Assembly: GCF_027947595.1 (NCBI RefSeq)
Contig: NZ_CP116257.1
Location: forward strand, 5,826,001 to 5,890,000
From: Streptomyces lienomycini
GTDB lineage: Bacteria; Actinomycetota; Actinomycetes; Streptomycetales; Streptomycetaceae
Direction: 5' to 3'
DNA: 64,000 nt
This document shows, piece after piece, positions 17,024-26,104 of the stretch. The position numbers were made by a program, and so were the translations under genes. The notes under the pieces are model-generated. The model was not told the origin of the DNA, searched no databases, and worked only from the letters and a program-made list of their open reading frames with translations. How positions within the stretch are numbered: the first letter of the stretch is position 1; each line of letters begins with the position of its first letter.

Positions 17024-17989
17024 TCAGGCGCCGCCGCGCGCGTACTTGTCCGTCGCCGCGATCAGCGCGTCGTCACCGATCGTTCCCGCGTCGTGCCCGG
17101 CCTCGTCCACGATCACCAGTTCGCTCTCCGGCCAGGAGTGGTGGAGCCGCCACACGATGCCGAGGAGATTGCCGAAGTCGAGGCTGCCCTGGACCAGGGT
17201 GCCGGGGATGCCCTTCAGGAGGTGGGCGTCCCGGAGCACCACACCCTCGTCGTTGCCCTCTCCGAGGAAGTGGTCGTTGCCCCAGTAGTGCGTGACGGTA
17301 CGCGCGAAGCCCATGCGGAATGACGGGTCCTGGAACCGGGCGACCGAGCCGGGCGGCGCCGGGATCGTGGCCGTCTCCCAGTCCGTCCAGGCACGCGCGG
17401 CGCGCTCGCGGACGGCGGCGTCCGGTGACTCCAGCAACCGGTTGTAGGCGGCGGGGAGACTGCCGTCGCGTCCGTCGGGGGGCAGCTCGGCGAGGAACCG
17501 CTCGTGGGCCTCGGGGAAGATCTTCCCCAGGCCGCGGGTCATGAGCTCCACCTCCGCGCCGGAGCCGGTCGCGACCCCGGTCAGCACCAGCTCGGTCACC
17601 GCGCCGGGGTGCGTCTGCGCGTACCGCAGGCCCAGGACCGATCCCCACGACACGCCCCACACCAGCCACCGCTCGATGCCCAGGTGGGCACGGAGCCGTT
17701 CCAGGTCCGCCATGAGGTGGGCCGTCGTGTTGACGCTCATGTCGGTGTCGTGGGCGCTCGCGCGGGGCAGCGAACGTCCGGCGCCGCGCTGGTCCAGGAG
17801 GACGATCCGGTAGGCGGCGGGGTCGAAGTACCTCCGGTGGCCCGGACTCGTACGGGATCCGGGTCCGCCGTGCAGCACCAGCGCGGGCCTGCCCTGCGGG
17901 TTGCCGCTCGTCTCCCAGTAGACGCGGTTGCCGTCGCCTACGTCGAGCATGCCGTGGTCGTACGGTTCTATCTCCGGATACAGGCCCAT
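17024..17989 (-). CDS. pip: Proline iminopeptidase
   Basis: A 321-residue alpha/beta hydrolase of peptidase family S33 that removes N-terminal proline from peptides. The oxyanion motif HGGPG is at residues 40-44, the fingerprint DQRGAGRS at 66-73, and the nucleophile Ser114 lies in GVSWGS. The catalytic Asp is probably in VQGSLDFGN and the His in DEAGHDAGT near residue 297. Length and motif order match bacterial prolyl aminopeptidases. ATG at 17989. Convergent with the GNAT gene. Confidence 0.93.
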   Translation of the reverse strand: MGLYPEIEPYDHGMLDVGDGNRVYWETSGNPQGRPALVLHGGPGSRTSPGHRRYFDPAAYRIVLLDQRGAGRSLPRASAHDTDMSVNTTAHLMADLERLRAHLGIERWLVWGVSWGSVLGLRYAQTHPGAVTELVLTGVATGSGAEVELMTRGLGKIFPEAHERFLAELPPDGRDGSLPAAYNRLLESPDAAVRERAARAWTDWETATIPAPPGSVARFQDPSFRMGFARTVTHYWGNDHFLGEGNDEGVVLRDAHLLKGIPGTLVQGSLDFGNLLGIVWRLHHSWPESELVIVDEAGHDAGTIGDDALIAATDKYARGGA

Positions 17990-18068
17990 CGGTGCACCCT
18001 AGCGGCGCTGGTCAGGGGGGCTCAACCGCATTACGGGGCAGGCGTCACTCCGCTTCACCGGGCGGGTC

Positions 18069-18782
18069 TCACCGCGCGGGCAGCCCCGCGGTCCGCGCCG
18101 CCGTGCGCAGCACGTCGCGCAGCATCTCGGGGCTGAGGCGACCGGTGAAGGTGTTGCGCTGGCTGACGTGGTAGCAGCCGAAGAGACTCAGGCCGGGCCC
18201 GTCCGCCGCGTCCAGCGTCACGCGTCCGCCGTGCGCGAAGGCAGGGCGCGGCCGGGGCACGGTCCAGCCCGCGCCGGCGAACGCGGGCAGCGCGGCCTGC
18301 CAGCCGAAGGCGCCTAGTACGACCACCGCCCGCACGGTCGGCCGCAGCAGCTCCAGCTCCTGCACCAGCCAGGAACGGCAGGTGTCGCGTTCGCTGGGGG
18401 TGGGCTTGTTGGCGGGCGGGGCGCAGTGCACCGGCGAGGTGACGCGCACCCCGTACAGCTCCAGGCCGTCGTCGGCGGAGACCGCGGTGGGCTGCGAGGC
18501 CAGACCCACGTCGTACAGCGCCTGGTACAGCACGTCTCCGGAACGGTCGCCGGTGAACATGCGGCCGGTCCGGTTGCCGCCGTGGGCCGCGGGGGCCAGC
18601 CCCAGGATCAGCAGGCGCGCGTCCGGGGGGCCGAAGCCGGGCACCGGGCGGCCCCAGTACGTCCAGTCGGCGAAGGCCGCCCGCTTGGTACGGGCCACCT
18701 CCTCCCGCCACTCGACCAGTCTCGGGCAGGCCCGGCACCCCGCGATGCGCTGGTCGAGTAGGGAGAGGCCGCCGGTGTCCAT
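18069..18782 (-). CDS. Uracil-DNA glycosylase, family 5-like (UdgB)
   Basis: A 237-residue DNA repair enzyme. The N-terminal [10 protein letters not shown] supplies cysteines for the iron-sulphur cluster, motif A is [20 protein letters not shown], a further Cys lies in [12 protein letters not shown], and motif B is [14 protein letters not shown]. The Ala-rich motif A without Asp fits family 5 (UdgB), which removes uracil and some other deaminated bases. ATG at 18782. Divergent from the S4-domain gene, with about 80 bp between them. Confidence 0.88.
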   Translation of the reverse strand: MDTGGLSLLDQRIAGCRACPRLVEWREEVARTKRAAFADWTYWGRPVPGFGPPDARLLILGLAPAAHGGNRTGRMFTGDRSGDVLYQALYDVGLASQPTAVSADDGLELYGVRVTSPVHCAPPANKPTPSERDTCRSWLVQELELLRPTVRAVVVLGAFGWQAALPAFAGAGWTVPRPRPAFAHGGRVTLDAADGPGLSLFGCYHVSQRNTFTGRLSPEMLRDVLRTAARTAGLPAR

Positions 18783-18861
18783 GCGTCCACCGTAAGACCG
18801 TCGCCGGTCGCCCGAGGAAAATGGGGCCCAGTCCCCTCTGCCGGGCGGTTAAGGTCGAACC

Positions 18862-19401
18862 ATGGCTTCCGAGCATGACGCAGGCCGGAGCGGCCCGGTG
18901 GCCGCCCCGCGGGACGGCGCCGCTGACACCGCCGGGACACCGGACCCGAAGACGGCGGCGGCGATCGCCGCCGCCGAGGCGGCCGGACCGAAGACCGGCG
19001 AGAGTGTCCGCGTGGACAGCTGGATCTGGGCCGTCCGGCTCATCAAGACCCGCTCGCTGGGCGCGACCGCCTGCCGCGGCGGCCATGTCCGGGTGAACGG
19101 CGAGCGGGTGAAGCCCGCCCACTCGCTCCGCGTCGGCGACGAGGTGCGCCTGCGGCAGGAGGGCCGGGAACGCGTCGTGGTCGTGAAGCGGCTGATCCGC
19201 AAGCGGGTCGGTGCCCCGGTCGCCGTCCAGTGCTACGTCGACAACTCCCCTCCGCCCCCGCCCCGCGAGGCCGCCGCCCCGGCCGGCATCAGGGACCGCG
19301 GCGCCGGCCGCCCGACCAAGCGCGACCGCCGCGAGATGGACCGGCTGCGCGGACTGGAGGGCCTGAGCAGCTCCCGGCGGGACGCCGAGACCAGGTCCTG
19401 A
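18862..19401 (+). CDS. S4-domain RNA-binding protein, Hsp15-like
   Basis: A 179-residue protein whose core S4 domain covers about residues 50-110 (VRVDSWIWAVRLIKTRSLGATACRGG... VNGERVKPAHSLRVGDEV). Hsp15 binds stalled 50S subunits with attached peptidyl-tRNA. Relative to E. coli Hsp15, the protein has a 45-residue Ala/Gly-rich N-terminal extension and a Pro- and Arg-rich tail (AGRPTKRDRREMDRLRGL). The ATG at 18862 lies only 6 nt after a TAAGGT hexamer, so a leaderless transcript is possible; no good -35 is seen. Confidence 0.86.
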   Translation: MASEHDAGRSGPVAAPRDGAADTAGTPDPKTAAAIAAAEAAGPKTGESVRVDSWIWAVRLIKTRSLGATACRGGHVRVNGERVKPAHSLRVGDEVRLRQEGRERVVVVKRLIRKRVGAPVAVQCYVDNSPPPPPREAAAPAGIRDRGAGRPTKRDRREMDRLRGLEGLSSSRRDAETRS

Positions 19402-19415
19402 GCCTGCCGCCGCGG

Positions 19416-19895
19416 TCAGCCGCGCCGGACGCCCAGCCGCCGCAGCAGCTCCTCGTTGTGCCCGCGACGGGCCCGGGCGACGATCAGGAGCGGCACCAGC
19501 AGCACGAGCGGTGTCGCCGCGTTCTCACCGTCGAAGTAGGTGAGTTGGACGACGAACGCGCCCACCATCAGTGCGCTCAGGGCCGTCGCCGCCACCGACT
19601 GCAGCATCGGGACGAGCAGGGCGATCGCTCCCGCCAGTTCGAGGGCACCGATCGCGTACATGCCCGGGTCGCCCCAGCCCATCTCGGCGAAGGTACCGGC
19701 CGCCGAGGAGTGCGCGATCAGCTTGGGCGCGGCGCTCGCGCCGGCGAAGAACAGCGCGAGCAGCACTTGCACGACGCGCAGGCAGAGCCGGAGGCCACGA
19801 CCGCGTTCGCGGCCGCGGTCCGGTGCGCCGGCGGGTCCGGCGGCCGCGGAGAGCGCGGTGACGGGGGCGGCGGCGGAAGCGGTGGTGTCGGACAT
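19416..19895 (-). CDS. DoxX family membrane protein
   Basis: A 159-residue protein with about four transmembrane helices and the DoxX landmarks LRLCLRVVQVLLALFFAGA, SSAAGTFAEMGWGDPGMYAIGALELAGAIAL and TALSALMVGAFVVQLTYF. The N-terminal 35 residues are Ala-rich and soluble. GGGAG is 7 nt before the ATG at 19895. DoxX proteins take part in thiol-stress membrane complexes in mycobacteria; the specific role here is not known. Convergent with the S4-domain gene. Confidence 0.85.
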   Translation of the reverse strand: MSDTTASAAAPVTALSAAAGPAGAPDRGRERGRGLRLCLRVVQVLLALFFAGASAAPKLIAHSSAAGTFAEMGWGDPGMYAIGALELAGAIALLVPMLQSVAATALSALMVGAFVVQLTYFDGENAATPLVLLVPLLIVARARRGHNEELLRRLGVRRG

Positions 19896-19998
19896 GGCGG
19901 GTCTCCCGGGCTGAGCGGTCCGTGGTGCTGTCGGGGATTCAGACCGCCCTCCGCCCCGGAACTCATCGCCGGACCGGCCGCCGCCGCGACGGCTGCCG

Positions 19999-20703
19999 CT
20001 ACCGCTGTCTCCGGCGCACCGGTACGGCCCTCGCCCATGTCCCGTCGTCCGTCAGATACCGGTCCACCGCGAGCCCGGCCTCCTCCAGCGCCTCCTCGAA
20101 CTGCTCTCTGGTCAGCGGCCGGGCCCGGAAGGTCTGCGTCCAGACCGCGTCCGGGAACTCGTACTCCGCCCGGACCGCATTGACGCCGTCCCCCACCGGG
20201 TCCGCCGACAGGATCCGGATGGTGAAGCCGCTGGGGTCCACCCGCTCGCGCGGCAGGTTCGTGTGGTAGTCCGCGCCCTCCCGCTGGATCAGCACACAGC
20301 CGTCCTCCGCGACGTGCCGGGCGCAGGTGCGCAGCAGTCCCCGCCGGACCTCGACGTCCCCGGCGTGCACGAGGAACGACGCCAGCATCACCGCGTCGAA
20401 GCGCTCGCCGAGGTCGAGGTCCTCGATCGGGCTGCGTATCGTCCGCGCCCCGCGCACGTGCTCCAGCATCTCGGCGGACTCGTCCACCGCGGTGACGACG
20501 AAGCCCCGCTCCAGCAGGGGATGGGTCATGCGCCCCACCCCGCTGCCCAACTCGAGGATCCGCGCGCCCGGGGGCACGGCGGCGGCGACGACGTCCGGCT
20601 CGGGTCCGGCGGGCAGCCGTGAGTAGAGCTCGACCGCGCAGCCGTCCGGGGTGATGGCTCCGGGCCCGGTTCCCTGGTGGCCCTCTCGCATTCTCAGTTC
20701 CAT
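19999..20703 (-). CDS. Class I SAM-dependent methyltransferase
   Basis: A 234-residue methyltransferase. Motif I is ARILELGSGVGRMTHPLL, the next acidic strand is VVTAVDESAEMLEHV, and FDAVMLASFLVHAGD followed by DGCVLIQREGAD completes the Rossmann core. ATG at 20703 (MELRMREG) is preferred; ATG at 20691 is an alternative. It is divergent from the DUF6343 gene. Substrate unknown. Confidence 0.82.
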   Translation of the reverse strand: MELRMREGHQGTGPGAITPDGCAVELYSRLPAGPEPDVVAAAVPPGARILELGSGVGRMTHPLLERGFVVTAVDESAEMLEHVRGARTIRSPIEDLDLGERFDAVMLASFLVHAGDVEVRRGLLRTCARHVAEDGCVLIQREGADYHTNLPRERVDPSGFTIRILSADPVGDGVNAVRAEYEFPDAVWTQTFRARPLTREQFEEALEEAGLAVDRYLTDDGTWARAVPVRRRQR

Positions 20704-20865
20704 GCCCGTCCAACGGCCCGTCCCCGCACACCCGTTCCCACTCGACTTCGGTCCACCCGATCGAGTGAACACGTCGGGCCGGGCGGCGCGGCCCGCCCGC
20801 AGGTGGGCCGTGCTTCCGCCTGGTGGCGTGCGGGAGTACGTTCGTTTTCAGGAGTGGTGAGACCG

Positions 20866-21132
20866 ATGCGTACGGGCAGTGAACCGGCCACCGCGCGCAG
20901 TGCTCTGCGGGCGCGCTTCTGGCTGAGTCTGTGGGGGCTGGCGTGGGCGGTCTTCGGCACGGCCGTCTTCGCGCTCACGGGGCGCTTCGGATGGGCGCTC
21001 GCCTGCGGGGTGCTGTGGCTCGTCGCCACGGTCGACCTGACCGTGATCCTCCGGCACATCCGCCAGGGCCCGCACTACCAGCCCGGCCGGGACGTCCCGC
21101 CGTACCGGCCTCCCGGACGCCGGCAGCCGTAA
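20866..21132 (+). CDS. DUF6343 small membrane protein
   Basis: An 88-residue protein with two transmembrane helices (FWLSLWGLAWAVFGTAVFALT and ALACGVLWLVATVDLTVIL), followed by a basic, Pro-rich tail with HIRQGPHYQPGRDVPPYRPP. This matches the Streptomyces DUF6343 family in length and topology. ATG at 20866 has an AGGAG-like sequence upstream at a rather long distance; GTG at 20857 is possible. A hairpin terminator follows the stop immediately. Function unknown. Confidence 0.8.
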   Translation: MRTGSEPATARSALRARFWLSLWGLAWAVFGTAVFALTGRFGWALACGVLWLVATVDLTVILRHIRQGPHYQPGRDVPPYRPPGRRQP

Positions 21133-21152
21133 GGCCCGCGGTCGCGCGGGCC
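21133..21152. terminator. Hairpin terminator after the DUF6343 gene
   Basis: GGCCCGCG-GTCG-CGCGGGCC, a perfect 8-bp stem with a 4-nt loop, starts directly after the TAA stop and lies between two convergent genes. No T-tract, as is common in Streptomyces. Confidence 0.65.
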
Positions 21153-21182
21153 CCGGGGGCCCGGGCTCCGAGACGCGGACTG

Positions 21183-21563
21183 TCAGGAGTCGAACCGGGC
21201 CTGCTGCAGGTACTCCGGGTTCGGGTCGAGGGCGGCCGCCAGCCGGAAGTGCCGGCGGGCCTGGTCCGGACAGCCGCGGCGCTCGTAGGTGCGGGCGAGT
21301 GCGAAGTGCGCGAAGGCGTTGTCCGGCTCACGCTCCAGGACGATCGTGAACTCCAGCTCCGCCGGTCGCAGTTGCGCCGCCGCGAAGAAGGCACGGGCAC
21401 GCAGTAGTCGCGCGGCGGTGTTCTCCGGATGCGTACCGATGACCCCGTCGAGCAGTTTCACCGCGCCGCGCGGGTCGCGCGCCGCGAGCAGTTGCTCGGC
21501 GGCACGGAAGTCGATGACGTCCGTCTCCGGAGTGCGTCCGGTCGATCCGCTGGTCTCGGGCAC
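21183..21563 (-). CDS. Tetratricopeptide-repeat protein
   Basis: About 126 residues with roughly three TPR units, for example AEQLLAARDPRGAVKLLDGV, ARLLRARAFFAAAQLRPAEL and FAHFALARTYERRGCPDQAR. TPRs form helical scaffolds for protein binding. GTG at 21563 is preferred because GGAAGGA lies about 8 nt upstream; a TTG at 21587 would add eight residues. It is transcribed in the same direction as coaE, which lies just upstream. No client is evident. Confidence 0.83.
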   Translation of the reverse strand: MPETSGSTGRTPETDVIDFRAAEQLLAARDPRGAVKLLDGVIGTHPENTAARLLRARAFFAAAQLRPAELEFTIVLEREPDNAFAHFALARTYERRGCPDQARRHFRLAAALDPNPEYLQQARFDS

Positions 21564-21612
21564 GGCTGAGTCCTTCCCTCTCTTCAAGGGATCAACGCCC
21601 GCGCGGGGGCCG

Positions 21613-22215
21613 CTATTCCGTGCGCGCTCTGCGCACCAGTTCGGCCCAGACCTCCGTCACCCGGCGTCGCAGTTCCTCCAGCGGCACGTCGTTGTCGACG
21701 ACCAGGTCCGCGATCTCCCGCCGCTGCTCACGCGTCGCCTGGGCGGCCATGCGCGCCCGTGCGTCCTGCTCGGTCATGCCGCGCAGCCGTACCAGGCGCT
21801 CGAGTTGGGTGGCGGGGTCGGTGTCCACGACGACCACGACGTCGTACAGCGGTGCCAGGCCGTTCTCCGTGAGCAGGGGGACGTCGTGGACGACGACGGC
21901 GTCCTCGGCGGCGGCCGCTTCGAGGGCGCGGGAGCGGTCGCCGACCAGCGGGTGGACGATCCCGTTCAGGACGGCCAGCTTCCGCGGGTCGGCGAACACG
22001 ATCGAGCCCAGTTTCGGCCGGTCCAGGCTGCCGTCCCCGGCGAGGACGTCCTCGCCGAACGCCTCCACGACCGCGGCGAGCCCCGGCGTTCCCGGCGCGA
22101 CGACCTCACGCGCGATCCGGTCCGCGTCGATCAGTACGGCGCCGTGCTCGACGAGCAGCCGCGACACCTCGCTCTTGCCGGCGCCGATCCCGCCGGTCAG
22201 GCCCACAGACAGCAT
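21613..22215 (-). CDS. coaE: Dephospho-CoA kinase
   Basis: The last step of coenzyme A synthesis: ATP-dependent phosphorylation of the ribose 3'-hydroxyl of dephospho-CoA. The 200-residue protein has the P-loop [13 protein letters not shown] at residues 5-17, the [13 protein letters not shown] motif that binds the substrate, and the family's conserved [12 protein letters not shown]. Length equals the typical single-domain enzyme, so the C-terminal extension seen in mycobacterial CoaE is absent. ATG at 22215. A -10/-35 pair lies immediately upstream and would give an almost leaderless message. Confidence 0.95.
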   Translation of the reverse strand: MLSVGLTGGIGAGKSEVSRLLVEHGAVLIDADRIAREVVAPGTPGLAAVVEAFGEDVLAGDGSLDRPKLGSIVFADPRKLAVLNGIVHPLVGDRSRALEAAAAEDAVVVHDVPLLTENGLAPLYDVVVVVDTDPATQLERLVRLRGMTEQDARARMAAQATREQRREIADLVVDNDVPLEELRRRVTEVWAELVRRARTE

Positions 22216-22222
22216 GAGCGGA

Positions 22223-22251
22223 AGCTTAGGCCCTGCCGGTCACGGCGTCAG
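22223..22251 (-). promoter_or_regulatory. Candidate leaderless promoter of coaE
   Basis: On the minus strand, CTGACG and TAAGCT are separated by exactly 17 bp, close to the principal sigma-factor consensus TTGACR-17/18-TANNNT. The -10 ends 7 nt before the coaE ATG, so transcription would start at or next to the start codon. No Shine-Dalgarno is visible. The -35 overlaps the PAC2 gene's stop codon. Confidence 0.5.
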
Positions 22252-23186
22252 CCGTCGCCCTCCCGCTCCGCCAGGAACCGCTCGAACTCGCGGCCGATCT
22301 CGTCCGCCGAGGGGATCTCGACGGGCTCGGCGAGCATGTTGCCCCGGGTTTCGGCGCCCGCGGCCGCGTCGTACTGGTGCTCAAGGCCCTGGACGAGCGC
22401 GGTGAGTTCCTCGTCGCCCTCCTGGATCTGCCGGTCGATCTCCGTCTGGGTGCGGTGGGCCTCCGTGCGCAGGGAGTGCGCGATGCCGGGCAGGACCAGG
22501 CCGGTCGCCGCGGTGATCGACTCCAGGACGGTCAGCGCCGCGTCCGGGTACGCGGACCGGGCGATGTAGTGCGGGACGTGCGCGGCGACACCAAGCACGT
22601 CGTGCCCCGCCTGCATGAGCCGGTACTCGACGAGCGCCTCGGCGCTGCCGGGGACCTGCGCCTCCTCGAAGGGGCTGGCGTGGCCCGGTACGAGGTCGGT
22701 GCGGCTGCCGTGCGGCGTGATGCCGACGGGACGGGTGTGGGGGACGCCCATGGGGATGCCGTGGAAGCTGACCGACAGGCGGACGCCCAGCCGCTCCACG
22801 ATCTGCCGTACGGCGGCCGCGAAGCGCTCCCACTCGACGTCCGGCTCGGGGCCCGACAGCAGCAGGAACGGCGCTCCGGTGGCGTCCTGCACGAGCCGCA
22901 CCTCGATGGTGGGCTCCTCGTAGTCGGCCCAGGTGTCCCGCTTGAAGGTCAGCAGCGGGCGGCGGGCCCGGTAGTCCACGAGCCGGTCGTGGTCGAAGCG
23001 GGCGACGACCTGGTGGGGCAGCGAGTCGAGCACCTGGTCGACGATCTGGTCGCCGGTCTCGCCGGCGTCGATGTATCCGTCGAAGTGGTACAGCATGACC
23101 AGTCCGGCCGACTCCTGGGCGAGTGCCATGTCGACGACGGCCAGGCCCTTCGGCTCCCATGCGTACAAACCCTGCGGATCAAGCAC
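22248..23186 (-). CDS. PAC2 family protein (proteasome assembly chaperone-like)
   Basis: A 312-residue PAC2-domain protein, with landmarks [51 protein letters not shown], and [19 protein letters not shown]. In eukaryotes and archaea, related folds assist proteasome assembly, and actinobacteria possess a proteasome, but a chaperone role for this bacterial family is inference. GTG at 23186 has GGGAG about 9 nt upstream. A short C-terminal acidic segment ends the protein. Confidence 0.88.
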   Translation of the reverse strand: MLDPQGLYAWEPKGLAVVDMALAQESAGLVMLYHFDGYIDAGETGDQIVDQVLDSLPHQVVARFDHDRLVDYRARRPLLTFKRDTWADYEEPTIEVRLVQDATGAPFLLLSGPEPDVEWERFAAAVRQIVERLGVRLSVSFHGIPMGVPHTRPVGITPHGSRTDLVPGHASPFEEAQVPGSAEALVEYRLMQAGHDVLGVAAHVPHYIARSAYPDAALTVLESITAATGLVLPGIAHSLRTEAHRTQTEIDRQIQEGDEELTALVQGLEHQYDAAAGAETRGNMLAEPVEIPSADEIGREFERFLAEREGDG

Positions 23187-23263
23187 AGTGACCGCTCCCC
23201 TCCTCGTGTTCGTACGTCATAACGCCCTTACGGCGTAGGGCATTCCCGGAGGGAAACACCGAA

Positions 23264-23291
23264 GGGGCCGCACCTCGGAAGGTGCGGCCCC
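23264..23291. terminator. Strong hairpin terminator downstream of rpsA
   Basis: A perfect 12-bp GC-rich stem, GGGGCCGCACCT (23264-23275) with AGGTGCGGCCCC (23280-23291), and a CGGA tetraloop. It sits 54 bp after the rpsA stop and before the PAC2 gene on the same strand. Confidence 0.85.
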
Positions 23292-23345
23292 TCAGTCGAC
23301 CACTGTGCTTCGACCGCCGTGTGTCAGCGGTCTGCGTTCAGAGCG

Positions 23346-24860
23346 TCAGCTCTGGCCGCCGGCCAGCTTCTCGCGCAGCGCGGCCAGCGCCTCGTCCGAC
23401 GCCAGGGCGCCGGAGTTGTCGCCGCCCTCGGAGGAGTACGAGCCGCCGCCGCCACCGCCGCCACCGGAGGTGGCCTGAGCCGCACCCGCGGTGTCGACAC
23501 CCTCGGCAGCGGCCTTCTCGTCCGCCTCGCGGGACTTGATGACCTGCGCCTGGTGCTGCTCGAAGCGCTGCTGGGCCTCGGCGTACTGCGTCTCCCAGGC
23601 CTCGCGCTGGGTCTCGTAGCCCTCGAGCCAGTCGTTGGTCTCGGGGTCGAAGCCCTCGGGGTAGATGTAGTTGCCCTGGTCGTCGTAGGACGCGGCCATG
23701 CCGTACAGGGTCGGGTCGAACTCGACCACGGACGGGTCGGCACCGAAGGCCTCGTTGGCCTGCTTCAGCGAGAGGCTGATGCGGCGGCGCTCGAGGTCGA
23801 TGTCGATGACCTTGACGAAGATCTCGTCGTTGACCTGGACGACCTGCTCCGGGATCTCCACGTGGCGCTCGGCCAGCTCGGAGATGTGGACCAGACCCTC
23901 GATGCCCTCGTCCACGCGGACGAACGCACCGAACGGCACCAGCTTCGTGACCTTGCCGGGCACGACCTGGCCGATCTGGTGGGTGCGGGCGAACTGCTGC
24001 CACGGGTCTTCCTGGGTCGCCTTCAGCGACAGGGAGACACGCTCGCGGTCCATGTCGACGTCGAGGACCTCGACGGTGACTTCCTGGCCGACCTCGACAA
24101 CCTCGGACGGGTGGTCGATGTGCTTCCAGGACAGCTCGGAGACGTGGACCAGACCGTCGACGCCACCCAGGTCCACGAAGGCACCGAAGTTGACGATCGA
24201 GGAGACGACGCCGGAACGGACCTGACCCTTCTGGAGGGTGGTGAGGAACGTCTGGCGGACCTCGGACTGGGTCTGCTCCAGCCAGGCACGGCGGGACAGG
24301 ACCACGTTGTTGCGGTTCTTGTCCAGCTCGATGATCTTCGCCTCGAGCTCCTTGCCCACGTAGGGCTGGAGGTCGCGGACGCGGCGCATCTCGACCAGGG
24401 AGGCCGGGAGGAAGCCGCGGAGGCCGATGTCGAGGATGAGACCACCCTTGACGACCTCGATGACGGTACCGGTGACGATGCCGTCCTCTTCCTTGATCTT
24501 CTCGATGGTGCCCCAGGCGCGCTCGTACTGGGCGCGCTTCTTCGAGAGGATCAGGCGGCCTTCCTTGTCCTCCTTCTGGAGAACAAGGGCTTCGATCTCG
24601 TCACCGACGGCGACGACCTCGTTGGGGTCGACGTCGTGCTTGATCGAGAGCTCGCGGCTCGGGATGACACCTTCGGTCTTGTAACCGATGTCGAGCAGGA
24701 CCTCGTCCCGGTCGACCTTCACGATGACGCCGTCGACGATGTCGCCGTCGTTGAAGTACTTGATCGTTTCGTCGATCGCGGCGAGGAAGGCTTCCTCGTT
24801 ACCGATGTCGTTGACCGCAACCTGCGGGGTGGTGGCGGTGGTCTCGGTGCTGCTCGTCAT
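23346..24860 (-). CDS. rpsA: 30S ribosomal protein S1
   Basis: Ribosomal protein S1 of the small subunit, which helps recruit mRNA. The 504-residue protein has four S1 OB-fold repeats at about residues 39-107, 126-190, 212-280 and 297-365; the last two share the pattern VNFGAFVDLGGVDGLVHVSE / VPFGAFVRVDEGIEGLVHIS. The actinobacterial C-terminal tail is acidic, with a run of eight glycines near residues 466-473. This is the four-repeat type rather than the six-repeat E. coli type. ATG at 24860 has GGAG about 10 nt upstream. It is expressed from a clear promoter with a roughly 190-nt leader. Confidence 0.97.
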   Translation of the reverse strand: MTSSTETTATTPQVAVNDIGNEEAFLAAIDETIKYFNDGDIVDGVIVKVDRDEVLLDIGYKTEGVIPSRELSIKHDVDPNEVVAVGDEIEALVLQKEDKEGRLILSKKRAQYERAWGTIEKIKEEDGIVTGTVIEVVKGGLILDIGLRGFLPASLVEMRRVRDLQPYVGKELEAKIIELDKNRNNVVLSRRAWLEQTQSEVRQTFLTTLQKGQVRSGVVSSIVNFGAFVDLGGVDGLVHVSELSWKHIDHPSEVVEVGQEVTVEVLDVDMDRERVSLSLKATQEDPWQQFARTHQIGQVVPGKVTKLVPFGAFVRVDEGIEGLVHISELAERHVEIPEQVVQVNDEIFVKVIDIDLERRRISLSLKQANEAFGADPSVVEFDPTLYGMAASYDDQGNYIYPEGFDPETNDWLEGYETQREAWETQYAEAQQRFEQHQAQVIKSREADEKAAAEGVDTAGAAQATSGGGGGGGGSYSSEGGDNSGALASDEALAALREKLAGGQS

Positions 24861-25281
24861 GTGGGAAAGGGCTCCGGTACGGACATTGAAGTCGTAGGTA
24901 CTGCTTACGCCGGGAGCCCGTTTCGCTCTGCAGAAGCCGGACAGCCAAGGAAGCGTCACCGAAACCAGGGGTGACACCTCGAGAACCGAGGGGACATACA
25001 ACAGATGCGAGCGCGACCTGCTACGTCTGAGGTGCGCAGGCCCGCAGCGCAACTTGTAGCATACGGGGGCAGCCGGGCAGGGTCAATGCGCGAAGCCGCA
25101 CACCCGGGGCAGATCGTCGCATACCCGGCACAAAAGCCGCCTCCCGAGGCCACATGGAGCCCCGGACGCCCCTTTCGCGACACGCGGGGCGGCGCGGGCG
25201 GCACGGAAGAGCCCGCAGACTAGTACGAGGGAGCCGGTCATCCAAGAGCCCGTATCGTCCGAGGCCGCAGCGGCGGCAGCG
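24861..25281. other. Intergenic region: rpsA leader and promoter
   Basis: 421 bp without a gene between the divergent rpsA and a methyltransferase gene. The left half is the predicted rpsA 5' leader and the centre holds its promoter. The remainder (about 25,090-25,281) has no feature I can support beyond a possible start region for the methyltransferase. Confidence 0.7.
25058..25086 (-). promoter_or_regulatory. rpsA promoter (principal sigma-factor type)
   Basis: On the minus strand, TTGACC (25086-25081) and TATGCT (25063-25058) are separated by exactly 17 bp, a near-consensus HrdB-type promoter. The start site would be near 25,051, giving an rpsA leader of about 190 nt, long enough for regulatory structure. 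Confidence 0.75.
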
Positions 25282-26085
25282 GTGGCAGAAGGAGCCGAAC
25301 CCGAGGCGACCCGGCGTGCCGCCGGTGTCACGGAGAGTTCCCGCGCCAACCGCGGCTGGTGGGACCGGAACGCGGACGAGTACCAGACCGATCACGGCAC
25401 CTTCCTCGGCGACGACCGCTTCGTGTGGTGTCCCGAGGGCCTGGACGAGGTGGAGGCCGAGCTGCTCGGCCCGCCGGAGGACCTGAAGGGCAAGAACGTC
25501 CTGGAGATCGGGGCCGGCGCCGCCCAGTGCTCGCGCTGGCTGACCGCCCAGGGGGCCCGCCCGGTGGCCCTGGACCTCTCCCACCGCCAGCTCCAGCACG
25601 CCCTGCGCATCGGCGGTTCCTTCCCGCTGGTCTGCGCCGACGCCGCGGTGCTGCCCTTCGCGGACGCCTCGTTCGACCTGGCGTGCTCGGCGTACGGGGC
25701 GCTGCCGTTCGTCGCCGACCCGCGGCTGGTGCTGCGCGAGGTGTGCCGGGTGCTGCGGCCCGGCGGCCGCTTCGTCTTCTCCGTCACGCATCCGCTGCGC
25801 TGGGCGTTCCCGGACGAGCCGGGGCCCGAGGGTCTGTCGGTGTCCGCCTCCTACTTCGACCGCACGCCGTACGTCGAGCAGGACGACGAGGGCCTGGCGG
25901 TCTACGTCGAGCACCACAGGACGCTGGGCGACCGTGTCCGGGACGTGGTGACGTCGGGGTTCCGGCTGGTGGACCTCGTCGAGCCGGAGTGGCCGGACTG
26001 GAACACCTCGGAGTGGGGCGGCTGGTCGCCGCTGCGGGGCCATCTGATCCCGGGGACGGCGATCTTCGTCTGCGAGCGCGACTGA
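25282..26085 (+). CDS. Class I SAM-dependent methyltransferase
   Basis: A 267-residue methyltransferase. Motif I is KNVLEIGAGAAQCSRWL, the acidic strand is RPVALDLSHRQLQHAL, FDLACSAYGALPFVAD and RVLRPGGRFVFSVTHPL follow. A conserved aromatic N-terminal stretch (SRANRGWWDRNADEYQTDHG) is typical of this subfamily, which is often annotated as a UbiE-like protein. GTG at 25282 is the only standard start in frame, but the sequence stays coherent upstream to an ATC at 25240 preceded by GAGGGAG, so an unusual start is conceivable. Substrate unknown. Confidence 0.85.
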   Translation: MAEGAEPEATRRAAGVTESSRANRGWWDRNADEYQTDHGTFLGDDRFVWCPEGLDEVEAELLGPPEDLKGKNVLEIGAGAAQCSRWLTAQGARPVALDLSHRQLQHALRIGGSFPLVCADAAVLPFADASFDLACSAYGALPFVADPRLVLREVCRVLRPGGRFVFSVTHPLRWAFPDEPGPEGLSVSASYFDRTPYVEQDDEGLAVYVEHHRTLGDRVRDVVTSGFRLVDLVEPEWPDWNTSEWGGWSPLRGHLIPGTAIFVCERD

Positions 26086-26104
26086 GCCGTACCGCGGCCG
26101 GGGG

